Shown piece by piece: positions 1 to 10,514 of a stretch of DNA of 64,000 nucleotides. Source of the stretch: Locusta migratoria (taxonomy: Eukaryota; Arthropoda; Insecta; Orthoptera; Acrididae); contig CM048744.1 of NCBI GenBank assembly GCA_026315105.1, positions 351,231,168 through 351,295,167 on the forward strand, written 5' to 3'. A program made the position numbers and the translations under genes. The notes below the pieces were generated by a model that was not told the origin of the DNA, ran no database searches, and worked only from the letters and a program-made list of their open reading frames with translations. Numbering within the stretch: position 1 is the stretch's first letter; each line of letters opens with the position of its first letter.

Positions 1-497
1 AGGCTGACTGGAGCGTGATCCATCTTCCGTGCTTCTCCGATCACGTTTAAACTCGTTGATCCAGAAGTAACTGGTCTTGAATGTTGGTGCAGAACCCACA
101 TGGACTTCATCAAACTCGGATTTGATCTATGCAGCTGTCCAACAGTTCAAACGAAAATGTTTAATGACCGCACAAAATTCATTTTTCTCCGTCCTAAAGA
201 ACTAACTACGCAGTTACCACTTCAGCTGGCAGCCAAGAATCAACTACTAACAGCTGCCGTTCGAAACTTGTAGTAATATCCTTGGAAATATCAGGCTTAC
301 CAACAACAATGCAGGCTCCAAAAATTTCCCGCTCTTTCATACAAATTTACCAGACTTATCAAACCATCCTCGTACGGTTCCACATTTTTAGCGTGGCCGC
401 AGGCTGACAGATTGTGGTGTAAGTGATCGTGCGGTAGAAAATCTAGTTAAATAGTTAAAAAAACAAAGGGCACTTAAGTAGATAGTATACTTGTAGC
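1..497. other. Unassigned sequence
   Basis: No reading frame, RNA or repeat that I recognise. It ends where a Tc1-like terminal sequence begins. Confidence 0.4.
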
Positions 498-737
498 AGG
501 CTACAGGGGTGGACAAAATAATATCAATATGTAACATAGAGACAATATTTACTTATTTTAAGGATCTGGCCTACCGTTGGCTTTGAGAATAGCTGCAACT
601 ATTCGAGAAACAGATTCGTGAAGCGATTTCAAAGTTTTGAACGGAATGCTATCCATTATGGTTCCAAAGTATCTGTCACTAACTTCAACGGTGTTGGTTG
701 GGGCTGTAAATGTGGCCCTCACTCTCTGCTCTAAAAC
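498..737 (-). pseudogene. Tc1-like transposase C-terminal fragment with one transposon end
   Basis: Reading the minus strand from 737 to a stop at 558 gives an open stretch of 59 codons containing LEQRVRATF near its start and SRIVAAILKANG near its end. This layout (arginine-rich start, a short IP motif, then a hydrophobic stretch ending in AxG) is that of the extreme C-terminus of Tc1-family transposases. About 30 bp beyond the stop, the sequence ACAGGGGTGGACAAAATAAT (503-522) resembles the terminal sequence of insect Tc1-like elements. The fragment is cut off on its 5' side at about 738, where another repeat starts; the frame meets a stop immediately past that point. Catalytic domains are absent, so it is a dead remnant. 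Family assignment rests on recalled similarity. Confidence 0.55.
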
Positions 738-1806
738 TCCACATTATGTTCAATCCAATATATAAAGCAGAGTGTCCGTATGTTTGTACGTATTGCATAC
801 AAATCTACAGTTTTGTTCCAATCTTTATGAAATTTTGTACACGTATGCTTCAATCCATGAGGACGGTCGCCGTAAGTGTAAGAATCACGAGATATGACGT
901 CATAAACAATGAGATGCGCGAAAAACTGCTGCATTTTGCGACATTGCTGCTCATTTTCTCCTAAACCACTGGACCTATTTCAACGAAACTTGGTACACAC
1001 ATTCCTTACCGTGAGGTACCAATTGCTGCATGCTTAAGAATCACATACGGCACATGATTCAAAAGATATTACGTCATAACCTATAGAAATCGCAAAAAGT
1101 ACCATATAATGCGGGGAGACTTTCGAAATACACTGTACGAGAATGACAGTACTTAGCGACTTGCAACAAACTTTAAACATAATTTCAAATCTTTATTAAA
1201 CTTTCTCGCTTGCAACCATAGTAAAATGATGAAAGGAAAAAAGTTTCTCGCTTACTACTTTTCCGCTGTTTATGGAGTAAAACTAAGGCATTCGGTGTGA
1301 CGTTGCAATTTATAATGTTTACACTACAAATTGTAGTAGCAGGAAATTTTACAGGCAGTATGCACACATATAGTTGAATGTACCGCCTAAATTGTATCAC
1401 AGTACGACACGTAGTTCATGAGATATAAGCACATAAACAGTAACGTTCCACTGTTCATAGACTAAAACTACGGCATTCGGTATGACATTACACTTTATTA
1501 TTTCTACACTACGAACTGTAGCGCAGGAAATTTTAGAGACATTATACACGCATATAGTTGATTGTACCTTCTAAATTGTATCGCAATACGATACGTAGTT
1601 CGCGAGATATAATCATGTAAACAGTAACGTCCATAGAAAACCGCCCCAGCACGGACCAAGTTTTAATCTATTACTTCTTTACTCTTAATTGTATTCCCAA
1701 GAGATTTTACAGACAAATAGCCCTTATACAAATGAATATATACCTGAAAAATGGCAGGAATAAATAAATAGATACCCGGGCAACGCTGGGTTTTCAGATA
1801 GTTATG
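738..1806. repeat. Interspersed repeat family F, copy 1
   Basis: This stretch is homologous, in inverted orientation, to 31983-33095. The minus-strand frame at 1185-1400 and the plus-strand frame at 32043-32291 both start MIQFRRY and share blocks such as HKQRKSSK and ETFFLSSF. It ends near a CCCGGGCAACGCTGGGTT motif (1776-1793), matched by a similar motif at 26827-26845. I do not think the frame is a real gene: its conservation can be explained by shared repeat ancestry. The class of the family is not clear to me. Confidence 0.65.
1260..1632. repeat. Diverged tandem duplication inside repeat family F
   Basis: Two units of about 187 bp (1260-1446 and 1447-1632) share the same order of landmarks: GGCATTCGGT, GCAGGAAATTTTA, CATATAGTTGA, and an ending AAACAGTAACGT. 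They are clearly diverged, so the duplication is old. The inverted copy at 31983-32340 shows only one such unit. Confidence 0.6.
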
Positions 1807-2314
1807 TTATAATAAGTAATAATAATTTCTTGTTTATTGACTACAGGAAAGCCTATGACTCGGTTGATAGAAAGTCACTGTTTGAAATACTGGATGAACA
1901 GGGCTTAGGCAGTAAAACCACAGCTCTAATTACACTACCTATAATAAACACTAATTCTAAAGTGAAACTTAGAGGTGAAATATCTAGACGTTTTGAGATT
2001 AAAAGTGGAGTGAGGCAGGGAGATGGTCTCTCCTCACCGCTCTTTGTGTGCTGGAAAAAGTTATAAGGGAATGGAGAGTGCCATTAAGATAAAGCCAAAT
2101 CAATGAGGTAGTTAGATTAGGTTACAAAAGGGACCACCTAAAAATAAACTTTTTTGCATTGGCAGATGACCTAGCTAATTTTTCAGTTTCAATAGAAACA
2201 GCCATGAGACAAATTGAATTCCTCAAAGAACAAGCTGAAAAATCAAGCTTACCAATCTCCTTTGAGAAAATCAAATTTATGACAAACATTAACACAGCTC
2301 CAAACATAATGATA

Positions 2315-2655
2315 ACTGTATATATACATGTGGCGTCTGTTCCAAAGAATAGACGTTACTTCTGTTCCTGCAGTTGTTATTCTTTCATATTCACAGAATA
2401 TATAACATCAACTGCGATTGGGCAAAGCTGAAAATGTGTTCCCAGCCGGGATTCGAACCCATGTGTCCTGCTTTCTAAGCAGTTGCGCTGACCCCTACAT
2501 GAATGGGAACACAATTATCACCGCACCTGTAAGGACTACCTGAGCACCCCTCCCGTCAGATAAAAATTCCCAACTTCACCCTGCCCACAGTACTCAAACT
2601 TGTAGTTATGAAACTAATTCATAACTCTTTGGAACAGACACCACATGAATATATA
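2315..2655 (-). mobile_element. tRNA-derived SINE-like element, inverted copy within a LINE
   Basis: On the minus strand a tRNA-like head is visible around 2511-2443: a D-arm-like stretch, an anticodon-like hairpin with arms CTGC/GCAG, and a B-box GGGTTCGAATCCCGG. The rest follows as ACACATTTTCAGC and further body sequence. The ends carry a short inverted match (about 2320-2347 against 2627-2655, core GTCTGTTCCAAAG). It lies in the LINE RT and is arranged tail to head against a second copy. The tRNA-like part is a SINE promoter relic, not a tRNA gene. Confidence 0.6.
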
Positions 2656-2905
2656 TAATATGCCGGTGACGGGCAATGATCCTTTCGTTAGTGGGGAGGG
2701 GTGGGCAAGTTTGTGGTCCTTACTCTTACGGGAATTAGTTTCATGAGTTTGAGTACTGTGGGCAGGGTGAAGTTCGGAATTTGTATCTGACGGGCGACGT
2801 GCTTAGGTAGTACGGTGCGGTGATCACTGAGACACGGGTTCGAATCCCGGCTGGGTACACATTTTCAGCTTTTCCCAATTGCAGTTGATGTGATATATTG
2901 TGTGA
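2656..2905 (+). mobile_element. Second copy of the same SINE-like element, opposite orientation
   Basis: The plus strand repeats the minus-strand sequence of the copy to its left: GAGTACTGTGGGCAGGGTGA, then the B-box GGGTTCGAATCCCGG at about 2839-2853, then ACATTTTCAGC and a matching tail. It lacks about 45 bp around the A-box compared with its partner, so it is internally deleted. The LINE resumes right after it. Confidence 0.6.
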
Positions 2906-3059
2906 CTATGATAATGATAACTGAATATGGAAAAAATGAGAGAAGACACAATTTCAGGTATCTAGGAGAAGTAGTTGAACAAAATATTTCAGAGAAAGAA
3001 GCCATTACAGCAAGAGTTAGGAAGATGGAAACAGCATGCTACCTCACTAAAGACATATA

Positions 3060-3526
3060 GCCATCAATGATAAACTGGCCCACTACTCTGCAGATTTCGC
3101 CCAGAAGCGTATGTTTGACTCTGAACAAAAAGGCAATGATAAAATCACTGGCCCGGACCTGTCGACCTGGGGGGCCTCCAAAAACCTCGAAAACACGTGT
3201 TTTTTCTTAACTTTTTTTTGGAATGCCCTTTACCTTCTGCAGCCTCCAAAACGTGAAAGCTATTTTTGTTTTAGACTGTCCTGTGCCTCTCGTCTTGGGG
3301 GGGGGGGGGGAAGAGAGGGGGGCTTCTAACCCCAAAAGTGTGTGTTTTATAGTAATAGATGTATTTACAAGTGGACGATAGGCCTCACTTTGTTTTGCCG
3401 CCATCCCGGACCTCCGACAGCCATAGTCCGCTACTGAGGAAGGGGGGGCCCAAAGAGGTACATAAACAACATAGACAGGATATAGGCAAGCTACAGCGCT
3501 CTGGGTGGCAGCACTAAGCAACACTG
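3060..3526. other. Unassigned sequence with a G homopolymer
   Basis: There is no recognisable gene. A run of 13 G lies at about 3298-3310, followed by a purine-rich stretch. Short frames over it look like chance. Confidence 0.4.
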
Positions 3527-4562
3527 GCCGCCATATTTGAGAACGTCAGTTTGAAGCAGCAACGTGAGCAGACGCTTCTGTTTGTAATCTAAACTAACGT
3601 GTAAGCGCTATTATTAGTGGTAAATCGAGCCCAGTGTATGTTCGACGTACAACTGCAGCAACCACAATGATAAAATTGTTTGAATATCATACATTAAAGA
3701 AAGAGATATGTAATTATATAGGTCGTTGTGTATCAGGGTGTATTTGTTTATAAACATTCGTTATACTTTACTTTCGCATTTACCAAGTTTCAAAATTATT
3801 TTTACTTCACGACCATCAAAAAGCTAGGCAGAGGACGGATGTATTTGGTGGGTTTTAATGTAATGATACATGTTTATATAGTGTACAAAAGCGTATTAAC
3901 CATTGGGTAAGTAGCCTAGGTATATTAACTGTAATTAAACTATTCTTTACACAGATTTACTTTTAAAAACAAGGAGTTGCTAACCCAATGGGTGACCAGT
4001 ATGAGTCGTGATAAGTGGCAGCCTACAAAGTATAGTTACATATGCTCTTGTCATTTTGAAGAAACGTTATGGATGCTACTACCGATCGAAAGCGGCTAGT
4101 TGCAAATGCCATTCCAACACTATTTTCGTTTCGTGAGCACCTACAGAAGCCCAAAGCTGTACGGAGAGTACCAAGGGAACGTCAAGTTGTGGAGAGCTTA
4201 ATAAATACGTAATGTACTTCAAAGCATGAAACATCGTTTGAATCACAGGCAGAATAAAGGTAATTAAAGATTTTAAAGAAATTTGCCTGTATATATAGGG
4301 AAGATATGTCGGCAAAGTCAAACGATTATTAACGTTATAGTAACATCAAATAATGCAGCAGTTCGACGATTGTAAACATTTCATTGAGGATACAGAAGTA
4401 AACGAGAAATGCTATTCGTAGTGGGAATTACTTTCCGAAGTGCGTCGCCCAGAAATTGAGGAAAAATCGAGACTGGCAATGATTAATATAAAACCTATGA
4501 TTCAGCGTTAGCAGACGCCCAGTAACACCTGGCTTGACACTGACGTTCTCAAAGATGGCGGC
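3527..4562 (+). mobile_element. P-element-like transposon remnant with inverted ends
   Basis: Near-identical inverted ends lie at 3527-3550 and 4539-4562 (core ACTGACGTTCTCAAA, with GATGGCGGC inside the right copy). They bracket about 1 kb that contains a broken THAP domain, the DNA-binding domain of P-element transposases. Nothing of the GTP-binding or catalytic parts is seen, so this is an internally deleted, non-autonomous copy. A clear target duplication was not identified. An alternative is a THAP-containing host pseudogene that happens to lie between short inverted repeats. Confidence 0.5.
3633..4210 (+). pseudogene. THAP-domain zinc finger remnant
   Basis: Three pieces line up in order with a THAP (C2CH) domain. 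3633-3680 encodes VCSTYNCSNHNDK, giving the first two zinc cysteines. 3956-4069 encodes NKELLTQW, then WQPTKYSYICSCHFEE, giving the core tryptophan, the proline and the C..H zinc pair. 4072-4200, in a shifted frame, encodes RLVANAIPTLF, matching the AVPTIF motif that closes the domain. The gap between pieces one and two ends in TTTACACAG, a good splice acceptor, so it may be an old intron; piece three needs a frameshift. THAP domains bind DNA and occur in P-type transposases and in host proteins. The surrounding inverted repeats favour the transposon origin. Confidence 0.6.
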
Positions 4563-4621
4563 TGCCTTTCCAATTGGCTTCAAATATGGCGGCGCTGTGG
4601 CCAGTCTAAAAAAGGTAAAGC

Positions 4622-4935
4622 AGTCAACAATCCGAAGATTGGTTTGAACACCACAGTGCTTTACTATGCATGCTCCTGTTTGGAGGTGGTATGCCGTTGC
4701 CTTCCTCCGACCTTCGAACTGACTTACCCAGCCAATTATAGGGGGACCTACAGTTTAAAGTGGGTTCCGAACCACGGTGCTACTCGGTATTTTTCACATG
4801 AGCAATACTGCCAGAGGTGAAAGAAGTGGAAAGTGACAGATAAAAATCCTAGGAGCTGGCGGGGATCGAACCCGCGATCTTTGCATTTATTGTCTTGCAC
4901 TCTACAACTGTGCAACCGAGGCGTACGTGGCCAGT
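4622..4935 (-). mobile_element. tRNA-derived SINE (family N), near full length
   Basis: On the minus strand a tRNA-like head spans about 4932-4858, with an A-box-like TTGTAGAGTGC and B-box GGGTTCGATCCCCGC. The body contains ACCGTGGTTCGGAACCCAC and the end CAATCTTCGGATTGTTGA. The body is found again at 24033-24250 in the same orientation, 5'-truncated there, as expected of reverse-transcribed SINEs. The head may have been promoted by RNA polymerase III internal boxes; it is not a functional tRNA. Confidence 0.65.
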
Positions 4936-5640
4936 CTATGTTGTTTATATAGGTCTTTGGGGGGTTTCCTACACATGCCGGCGCACCACAACAGTAAGAG
5001 ACAGTATGGGACAGCTCCAGTTAGTACGAAGCAGATCCACGAGTTCGACAGTTGCAGGAAGTTCAAGAGAAGATCACCTACCATCTACGAGAGCCAAAAA
5101 TTTATTTTAGCGCAAGCAGGAACGGCATTCCATTGCCAGGATTCTAACAAGTAAAGTACTTGGGCTCGAACAAACAAATATACACCAAAATCGTATGAGA
5201 GATAATGTAAATATCCCTTATTGCACTAGTGATACTCCGGCATCTGCAAAACTGTGCAGTCGTCCGTTAGAGGCCTCTGCGTGTGCCATGCCGCATTGCA
5301 CTTTGACCTGTCGGTTCGCCAGTAGGGATGGTGCAGTATGTGATGTTATTTGTGTGGTGAAGCGTCAGATGGGGCGGCGATTGCTAATCAATCCTGCTAA
5401 TGTATTGCGATTGGTTGAGATGAAGTTACGAAGAACCCTCCTTCGTAAAGATGGTATTTGTGTAAAAGATGAATCATTCGCATGCTTTCTCGTATCTGTT
5501 ATGATACAGAAAAACGAGCATAAGTTAGATACTGTTGTTACAAACTCATAATAATGATAATAGGGATGATAATGACGAACAACACATTGCAAGCGGTAGT
5601 GCTACGGTAAGTGCGGGAAGAGGCGATGGAATCAGTGGCA
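4936..5640. other. Sequence partly shared with 31170-31450
   Basis: The stretch 5060-5160 matches the minus strand of about 31185-31290 (landmarks TTCAAGAGA, CATCTAC, AGAGCCA, CAAGC GGAAC), so an unclassified dispersed repeat is present. The longest frame, 5195-5551 (118 residues, several cysteines), has no motif I recognise and no codon or context support as a gene. Confidence 0.4.
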
Positions 5641-5661
5641 GTGAATACCAACAGTCTTTCG

Positions 5662-5855
5662 GGCCGGCCGCGGTGGCCGAGGGGACTTAGGCGCTCCAGT
5701 CACGGTCTGCACGGCCACTACGGTCGGGGGTTCGAATCCCCCCTCGGGCATGGATATTTGTCCTGCATTAGGATTAGCTAGTTCATAAGTAGTTTGTAAG
5801 TTTAGGGACTGATGACCCCGTAGTTAAGTCCCATAAGCTATACAAACATTTTTTT
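5662..5855 (+). mobile_element. tRNA-derived SINE (family L) with target duplication
   Basis: The head GGCCGCGGTGGCCGAGGGGA carries the GGTGGCCGAGG A-box of a class II (long variable arm) tRNA. The B-box is GGGGGTTCGAATCCCCCC. The body ends GGGACTGATGACC ... AAGTCCCATAAGC ... ACAAACATTT. The 9-bp direct repeat AGTCTTTCG at 5653-5661 and 5856-5864 is the target-site duplication. About ten other full or partial copies lie in the window. Confidence 0.85.
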
Positions 5856-5864
5856 AGTCTTTCG

Positions 5865-7894
5865 AGAAGAAGGTTAAAGTTGTAACTATCATTACGGCTT
5901 TTGATGACAATTCGCTAGAGAACATGTACGATGATTATTACATAAGTTATAGTTCAGATATCTGCATTACGTATGGCGTCTACAGTTACATCTAGTGCTA
6001 TCTAGAGCGTGGTAGCAGAGCTTTGCAGAAAAACGACACCCACCAGCACATTCAGGTGTACGTAGAGATCCTATAACCAAACTTTCATACAGATATGTTT
6101 GTTCGAACCCATGTACTTTCCTTGTAAGTGATACATAGAGGAACTGTTTAATACTCGGAAGAACTTTGTGCCATCAAATGCACATAAAAAGTTAAGTATT
6201 TATTTAATGTTGTCAATAAAGTTCTTGCGGACTAATCAATTGTTTCAGTTACAGAACTAAGAGCACATCGCTCCTCGTCAGGGTCCACCTCCTCCCACAC
6301 TACCGCATCCCAGAGAAATAAAACACGCCAACTGTGCTCATACGCAGTGCTGCCAACCTCCAACAAGCCGTAGTACACTGCACAGTGTTCACATTATTTC
6401 GTACATTCCCTGTGTGCAATATTGGAAAGATCCTGCTCTCCGTATGGAAACACTTCGTCACAGGTACTTCAGCGAGAAAGCGCTTCAAGTAACTGAAGAA
6501 AAAGCGGAGATCATACAACTAAATTGATACAAAATGGCACTGGAAGTTCCTTTTGCTGGCAGCGTTAGCGACAACACATGTTCGGGCCAGAAGTATTGAC
6601 ACGGATCACAGTGAAGCGTGACGTATCATTCGGTGAATAAAATCTCCTGTTTTTCTGCTCTCCATTAGCTAACGAAAGATGTTCGCAACCTTTTGGTAGT
6701 AGTAAACAGGAGACATTTCACTTTTGGGACTTCTGTTATGGTTTGTGCAAATCGACATACCCGCGATCAAGGGCTTCCAACTGCTGCGCTGTATCATCTG
6801 TTCTGGGGGGCTGTCATAGACAAGTGTGGCGAAAATATGAAATCCATGGCTTGGCGGAATACTTCGTCAGGGAACTGAAATCAGATTTAATATAATACTG
6901 CATTGTACAGAGTGATTTACCTATTAACAATCTGATTGTATGAGCAGTTTCTTGGAATGCACCTGTTAAATTTTCATTGATCCATGCAACAGTACTAGAA
7001 GTGTAATAAGTACAGTAAACCTAGTGTTTAAGTTATATGCTGTGTTATTCCAGTAGGGATATCTGCGAATTGTCTCTTCCAGTAGTCTCGAAGCGCATAA
7101 GACGAAGTCCATAATATACGACAGATTAATACCAGAGTGATTGAGTGCCAGGACCTCTAGGGCAAGATAATTGAAATCTGCCGAAAACATAAATGAAACA
7201 TCGAGGCAGTTCTAACAGCATTTATGGATCAATTAACAACGGTACGATAATCTACGACCCCAAGTCAAAGGAGACGATTGGCATGCAGAAACCGCAACAG
7301 ATAAAAGCGAAACACACGAACAGCAAAACTGCGGAATGGATAAATCAAGCTATTGGAAGTGCGGGCTCTACTGCCTTACGTTTGCTTTCAGCAAAATAGT
7401 CTGGCCTCTTGTTTGCGATTTCCTTTTCAATTAAGTGGTCTTCAGAAACTTTAACTTGCCAACTCATTATGTGTGCCGAACGTTGGCCGTGAATGGCAGG
7501 GCAAAACTAAGCTGCTATGATCTAAAATGCCAATGCTGATTTTTAAATTCTTACAAAAACCTCTAACAATTAAGATACATATGTCACGGAAAACTTTGCA
7601 AGTTTTCCTTGCCACAATAATGTGTCGACATTCACACTTATTCAATAAACGAGATAAAACAGACGTTAGCAACGGGGCATATCCAACACCGATTGCGTAC
7701 AAAGATGCACGAACTAATTTTTCAGTTTTGACATACTGATAAGATTAAGTTGGACAGATGTTGCTCACAAATGGCCCCGAATCGGATCGAGTTTTATGTA
7801 GTATTCCTCACTTCAGTACTGGAGTAATAAGTCACCCAGTGAGAACGAGTGAAATATCAGTGTCCAGTCCCATTGTAACGTTTGTTAATTATGA
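5865..7894. other. Unassigned, AT-rich sequence
   Basis: No protein motif, RNA gene or repeat recognised. Short frames (for example 6693-6878, 7193-7399 and 7758-8006) have no supporting features. Confidence 0.4.
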
Positions 7895-8525
7895 TACTAC
7901 TAGCTGCAAGTACCCGGCGGTTTTCTGTAGAAGAGTACAAAACCGTTTATTTGCATGTAATAAAAGGTCTACCAAATTTCACGTTATTTGGTTGTCTGGA
8001 TCTTGAGTTATAAGGGAACAGACAAATAGACACAAATGCGTCTTATATGTATAGAGATTGCAAACGAAGTCTGTAAGTAAAGTGCTCTCCCCCATGCACC
8101 GAATGAAATTTTACGTAGAGAGTAACCTTCATATTGTTTTCAAGGTCAAGTGTACAAAATTTTATCAAGATCGGAGCAAAACTGTGGATTTTGGCGAAAT
8201 CCATAAGTACCCTCCACCATGCACTGCACGAAATTTTATGTAGACAGTGCCCTTTCTCTTGTTTTGAAGGTCAATTGTGCAAAATTTCATCAAGATCAGT
8301 GCGAAGATATAGATTTACACTCACAATTTGAAAAGGCACTTTCACTTTTTCTCATTTTTTTCCCGGTTGGTTTACCACAATATGGAACGAAACCTGTTTA
8401 AGAAACTTCCTCATGTAATTTTGTGTACGTGTACCCAATTTCACGTTATTTGGTAGTCTGGATCTCGAGTTGTAAAAGAAGAGACAGACAGACAACAAAT
8501 GCGTCTTATAAGTATAGAGAAAAAT
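7895..8525. repeat. Dispersed repeat with internal direct repeats
   Basis: It starts with a TACCCGGC motif. It holds two internal duplications. One is the pair 7963-8056 and 8430-8520, sharing TTTCACGTTATTTGG and GTCTGGATCT, then AATGCGTCTTATA. The other is 8092-8200 and 8215-8310, sharing CATGCAC, GAAATTTTA and TCAAGATC. The phrase GTACAAAATTT followed by ATCAAGATCGGAGCAAAACT also resembles a segment of family F (at about 33000), so the two families may be related. Confidence 0.5.
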
Positions 8526-10514
8526 TACACTTAATAGATAGAATGCTAACGTCACTGTTTTAAGCTTTATGAAGACATGCAGGGTATGAAATGTCAGATA
8601 TATGGAATTATGTCAAATATACATACGTCAATTGTGTGATCGCTTCAGCATCTGTAGACAGTCACCTTTTTTATTCTCTTTGAGCATTCCATCCATGAAG
8701 AACTATGAAACTCAAATCGACTACAGAATGAAGAGGTAATACTCGTGTAGCAATTCAGTGGGGACGATCCTGCAATATAACAGAATATATCACAAATTAT
8801 GTAACAGAAAAGTCAAAGTGATTTGCCTTCTGACCCGCTGTATTTTACCCAGTCCTTGAGTGAAACAGATTTAACTCTGACACAATAAACGTGATAACTT
8901 ATGTGGGTAATGCACTACCTAAGACTTCGTCATGGCTCAGTGACGTCTACAAGGGAAGCAGTGAACCATTGTTTTTAATTACAAATCCTAAAAAGCTGTT
9001 ATAGAAACATCAGCATATATGACATCAGCAAGGCTATGCCGAGATCTTCACATGTGCTTAATTAACAGTGTAAATTTGCTGAAAAAGCGATTTCCTTGTC
9101 TGAAACAGTGTCAATTTACCAAAACAAGTCTCAGATTGCGTAATCAGTAATTTATGAGAAGGTTAGTTAGAAATTTTTGTAGCAATGGTGAAGAGTGTGG
9201 CTATTTGATAGAAGTCTGTGTAACTATGGTGATATATGGTGGCGCTTCAAACCATTTTGTTTAATGCTTTGGTTGCTAATTAAGATGCGGTTGCTGATCC
9301 CTACATTTAGAAGATAGTTGTTTCATTCTCGAATAAAATCGTACAATGGGGATGGATGTATTGAGCGGTGATGGCAGTCACCTTTGTCTTAACCGTGCAT
9401 TACTAACATCTAGTTTTAACGCAAGCTACTAACACCCGTCCTTCAAGGGGTTTTGAACTTTTGTTAGCAACACCCGTCAATTCGACGAGTGTGAATGCAA
9501 ACCAACACGCTACCCGTGTACACTTGTTCATCAATTGTTCCTAGAAACGTCACAGCTCACTGACAATTTGAACGTAGCCGTCATTTTGACAAATCTTTCT
9601 AAAAATATATTTAAATATTTGTATTTGAATGGATGTTACTAAGCTAGGTTAACCAACATTGTCTGAGATAATGGAAGTCATCGGTTAAGTGACGATCATT
9701 GGCCAAAATGTCAATTACGGTAATGATAGCCCCACAGCCAACTGACCCTCATTAAGCAAAAAGTGTCTACGGTAATGCGAGTCGCGATCCCATAGTCGAT
9801 GCATACCTGTCACATGGTTATGTAGAATCCAGTCTTGGAAATATAACTGTGAAATTAAATTTCCAAATCACAAATATTTGTGGGTTTATTGGAAATAAAC
9901 GTTTGCTTTGAATTCCAAACAACCTGATTTAGACAACATCATTATACTTACTCGAATTCTTTGAATATTTGAGCCTTATTTCAATGATTTACTTGTATCA
10001 TATCGTGTTGTTCTTTGTCACTATATCTGTGATAACAAAATCTTTAAGGTATCTTGACTCCATAAGGATTTGGAGTAAGAAATAGTGCCCTACCGCCACC
10101 TGTAGAATAGTTTTTATAGAATGGTGTTTGTTACAATTTTGTGTAACAATGCTGATGTGTGGAGATATTTATTACAACTAGCTATACCAGTCATGCCTGC
10201 TATAGTTCACTATGGTATGAAGTGAATAGGAAATTGATGATAAAATTCTTGCAACCATAGATGCAAAGACATAATACATCAGTCAAATCAGTACCCAGCT
10301 TTGCGTAGCTGTGGTTGTGCGAAGTGAAAGGAAGATTAGAAAAAATAGGTATTTATTGTAAAGCCACTTGGTATATAACATTTTTGTTTGTCTTTCTTCT
10401 ACATAAAGATAGATAGATTACTATAACAGAGCCTGCAACATATAATTCCCCTATGAGAAAAGTAATCGTTACCTACACTGGTCAAAACAACTAGGAGACC
10501 AGTTGAGATATCTA
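8526..10514. other. Unassigned sequence
   Basis: About 2 kb of AT-rich sequence with no recognisable gene. A degraded TACCCAGCTTTGCGTAGCTG motif at about 10292 resembles the CCCGGGCAA ends of the dispersed repeats elsewhere, suggesting old repeat debris. Confidence 0.35.

Larger units (their letters stand above)
2308..2926. repeat. Likely target-site duplication around the SINE pair
   Basis: ATAATGATAACTGTATAT at about 2308-2325 and ATAATGATAACTGAATAT at about 2909-2926 differ at one base and flank the inserted pair inside the LINE frame. This supports a single insertion (or stepwise insertion at one site) rather than a chance rearrangement. Confidence 0.5.
1815..3059 (+). pseudogene. Non-LTR retrotransposon reverse transcriptase, interrupted
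   Basis: The frame at 1830-2066 carries FIDYRKAYDSVDR, matching the RT block with the first catalytic aspartate, and GVRQGDGLSSPLF, matching the next RT block. After a frame break, 2143-2310 encodes FFALADDLANF, which supplies the ADD catalytic pair, followed by a helical stretch ending SFEKIKFMTN. The coding sense resumes at about 2906 with NFRYLGE and ARVRKMETACYLTKDI, a signature of the downstream part of the same LINE type. Between these parts lies an insertion of about 590 bp made of two inverted SINE-like copies. Stops and frameshifts make it inactive. The exact clade was not assigned. Confidence 0.75.

Noticed and set aside
2440..2511. Functional tRNA gene
   Set aside because: The tRNA-like head is followed by a SINE body, the ends do not form a good acceptor stem, and a second copy lies next to it.
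3298..3310. G-quadruplex element
   Set aside because: It is a single G run rather than four spaced runs; more likely a homopolymer slippage tract.
5195..5551. 118-residue frame as a gene
   Set aside because: No motif, no conserved neighbour, and lies among repeat debris; chance frames of this length are expected in 64 kb.
5680..5760. Functional tRNA-Leu or tRNA-Ser gene
   Set aside because: The class II tRNA-like sequence is the SINE head, found many times in the window with the same body and with target duplications around the whole unit.
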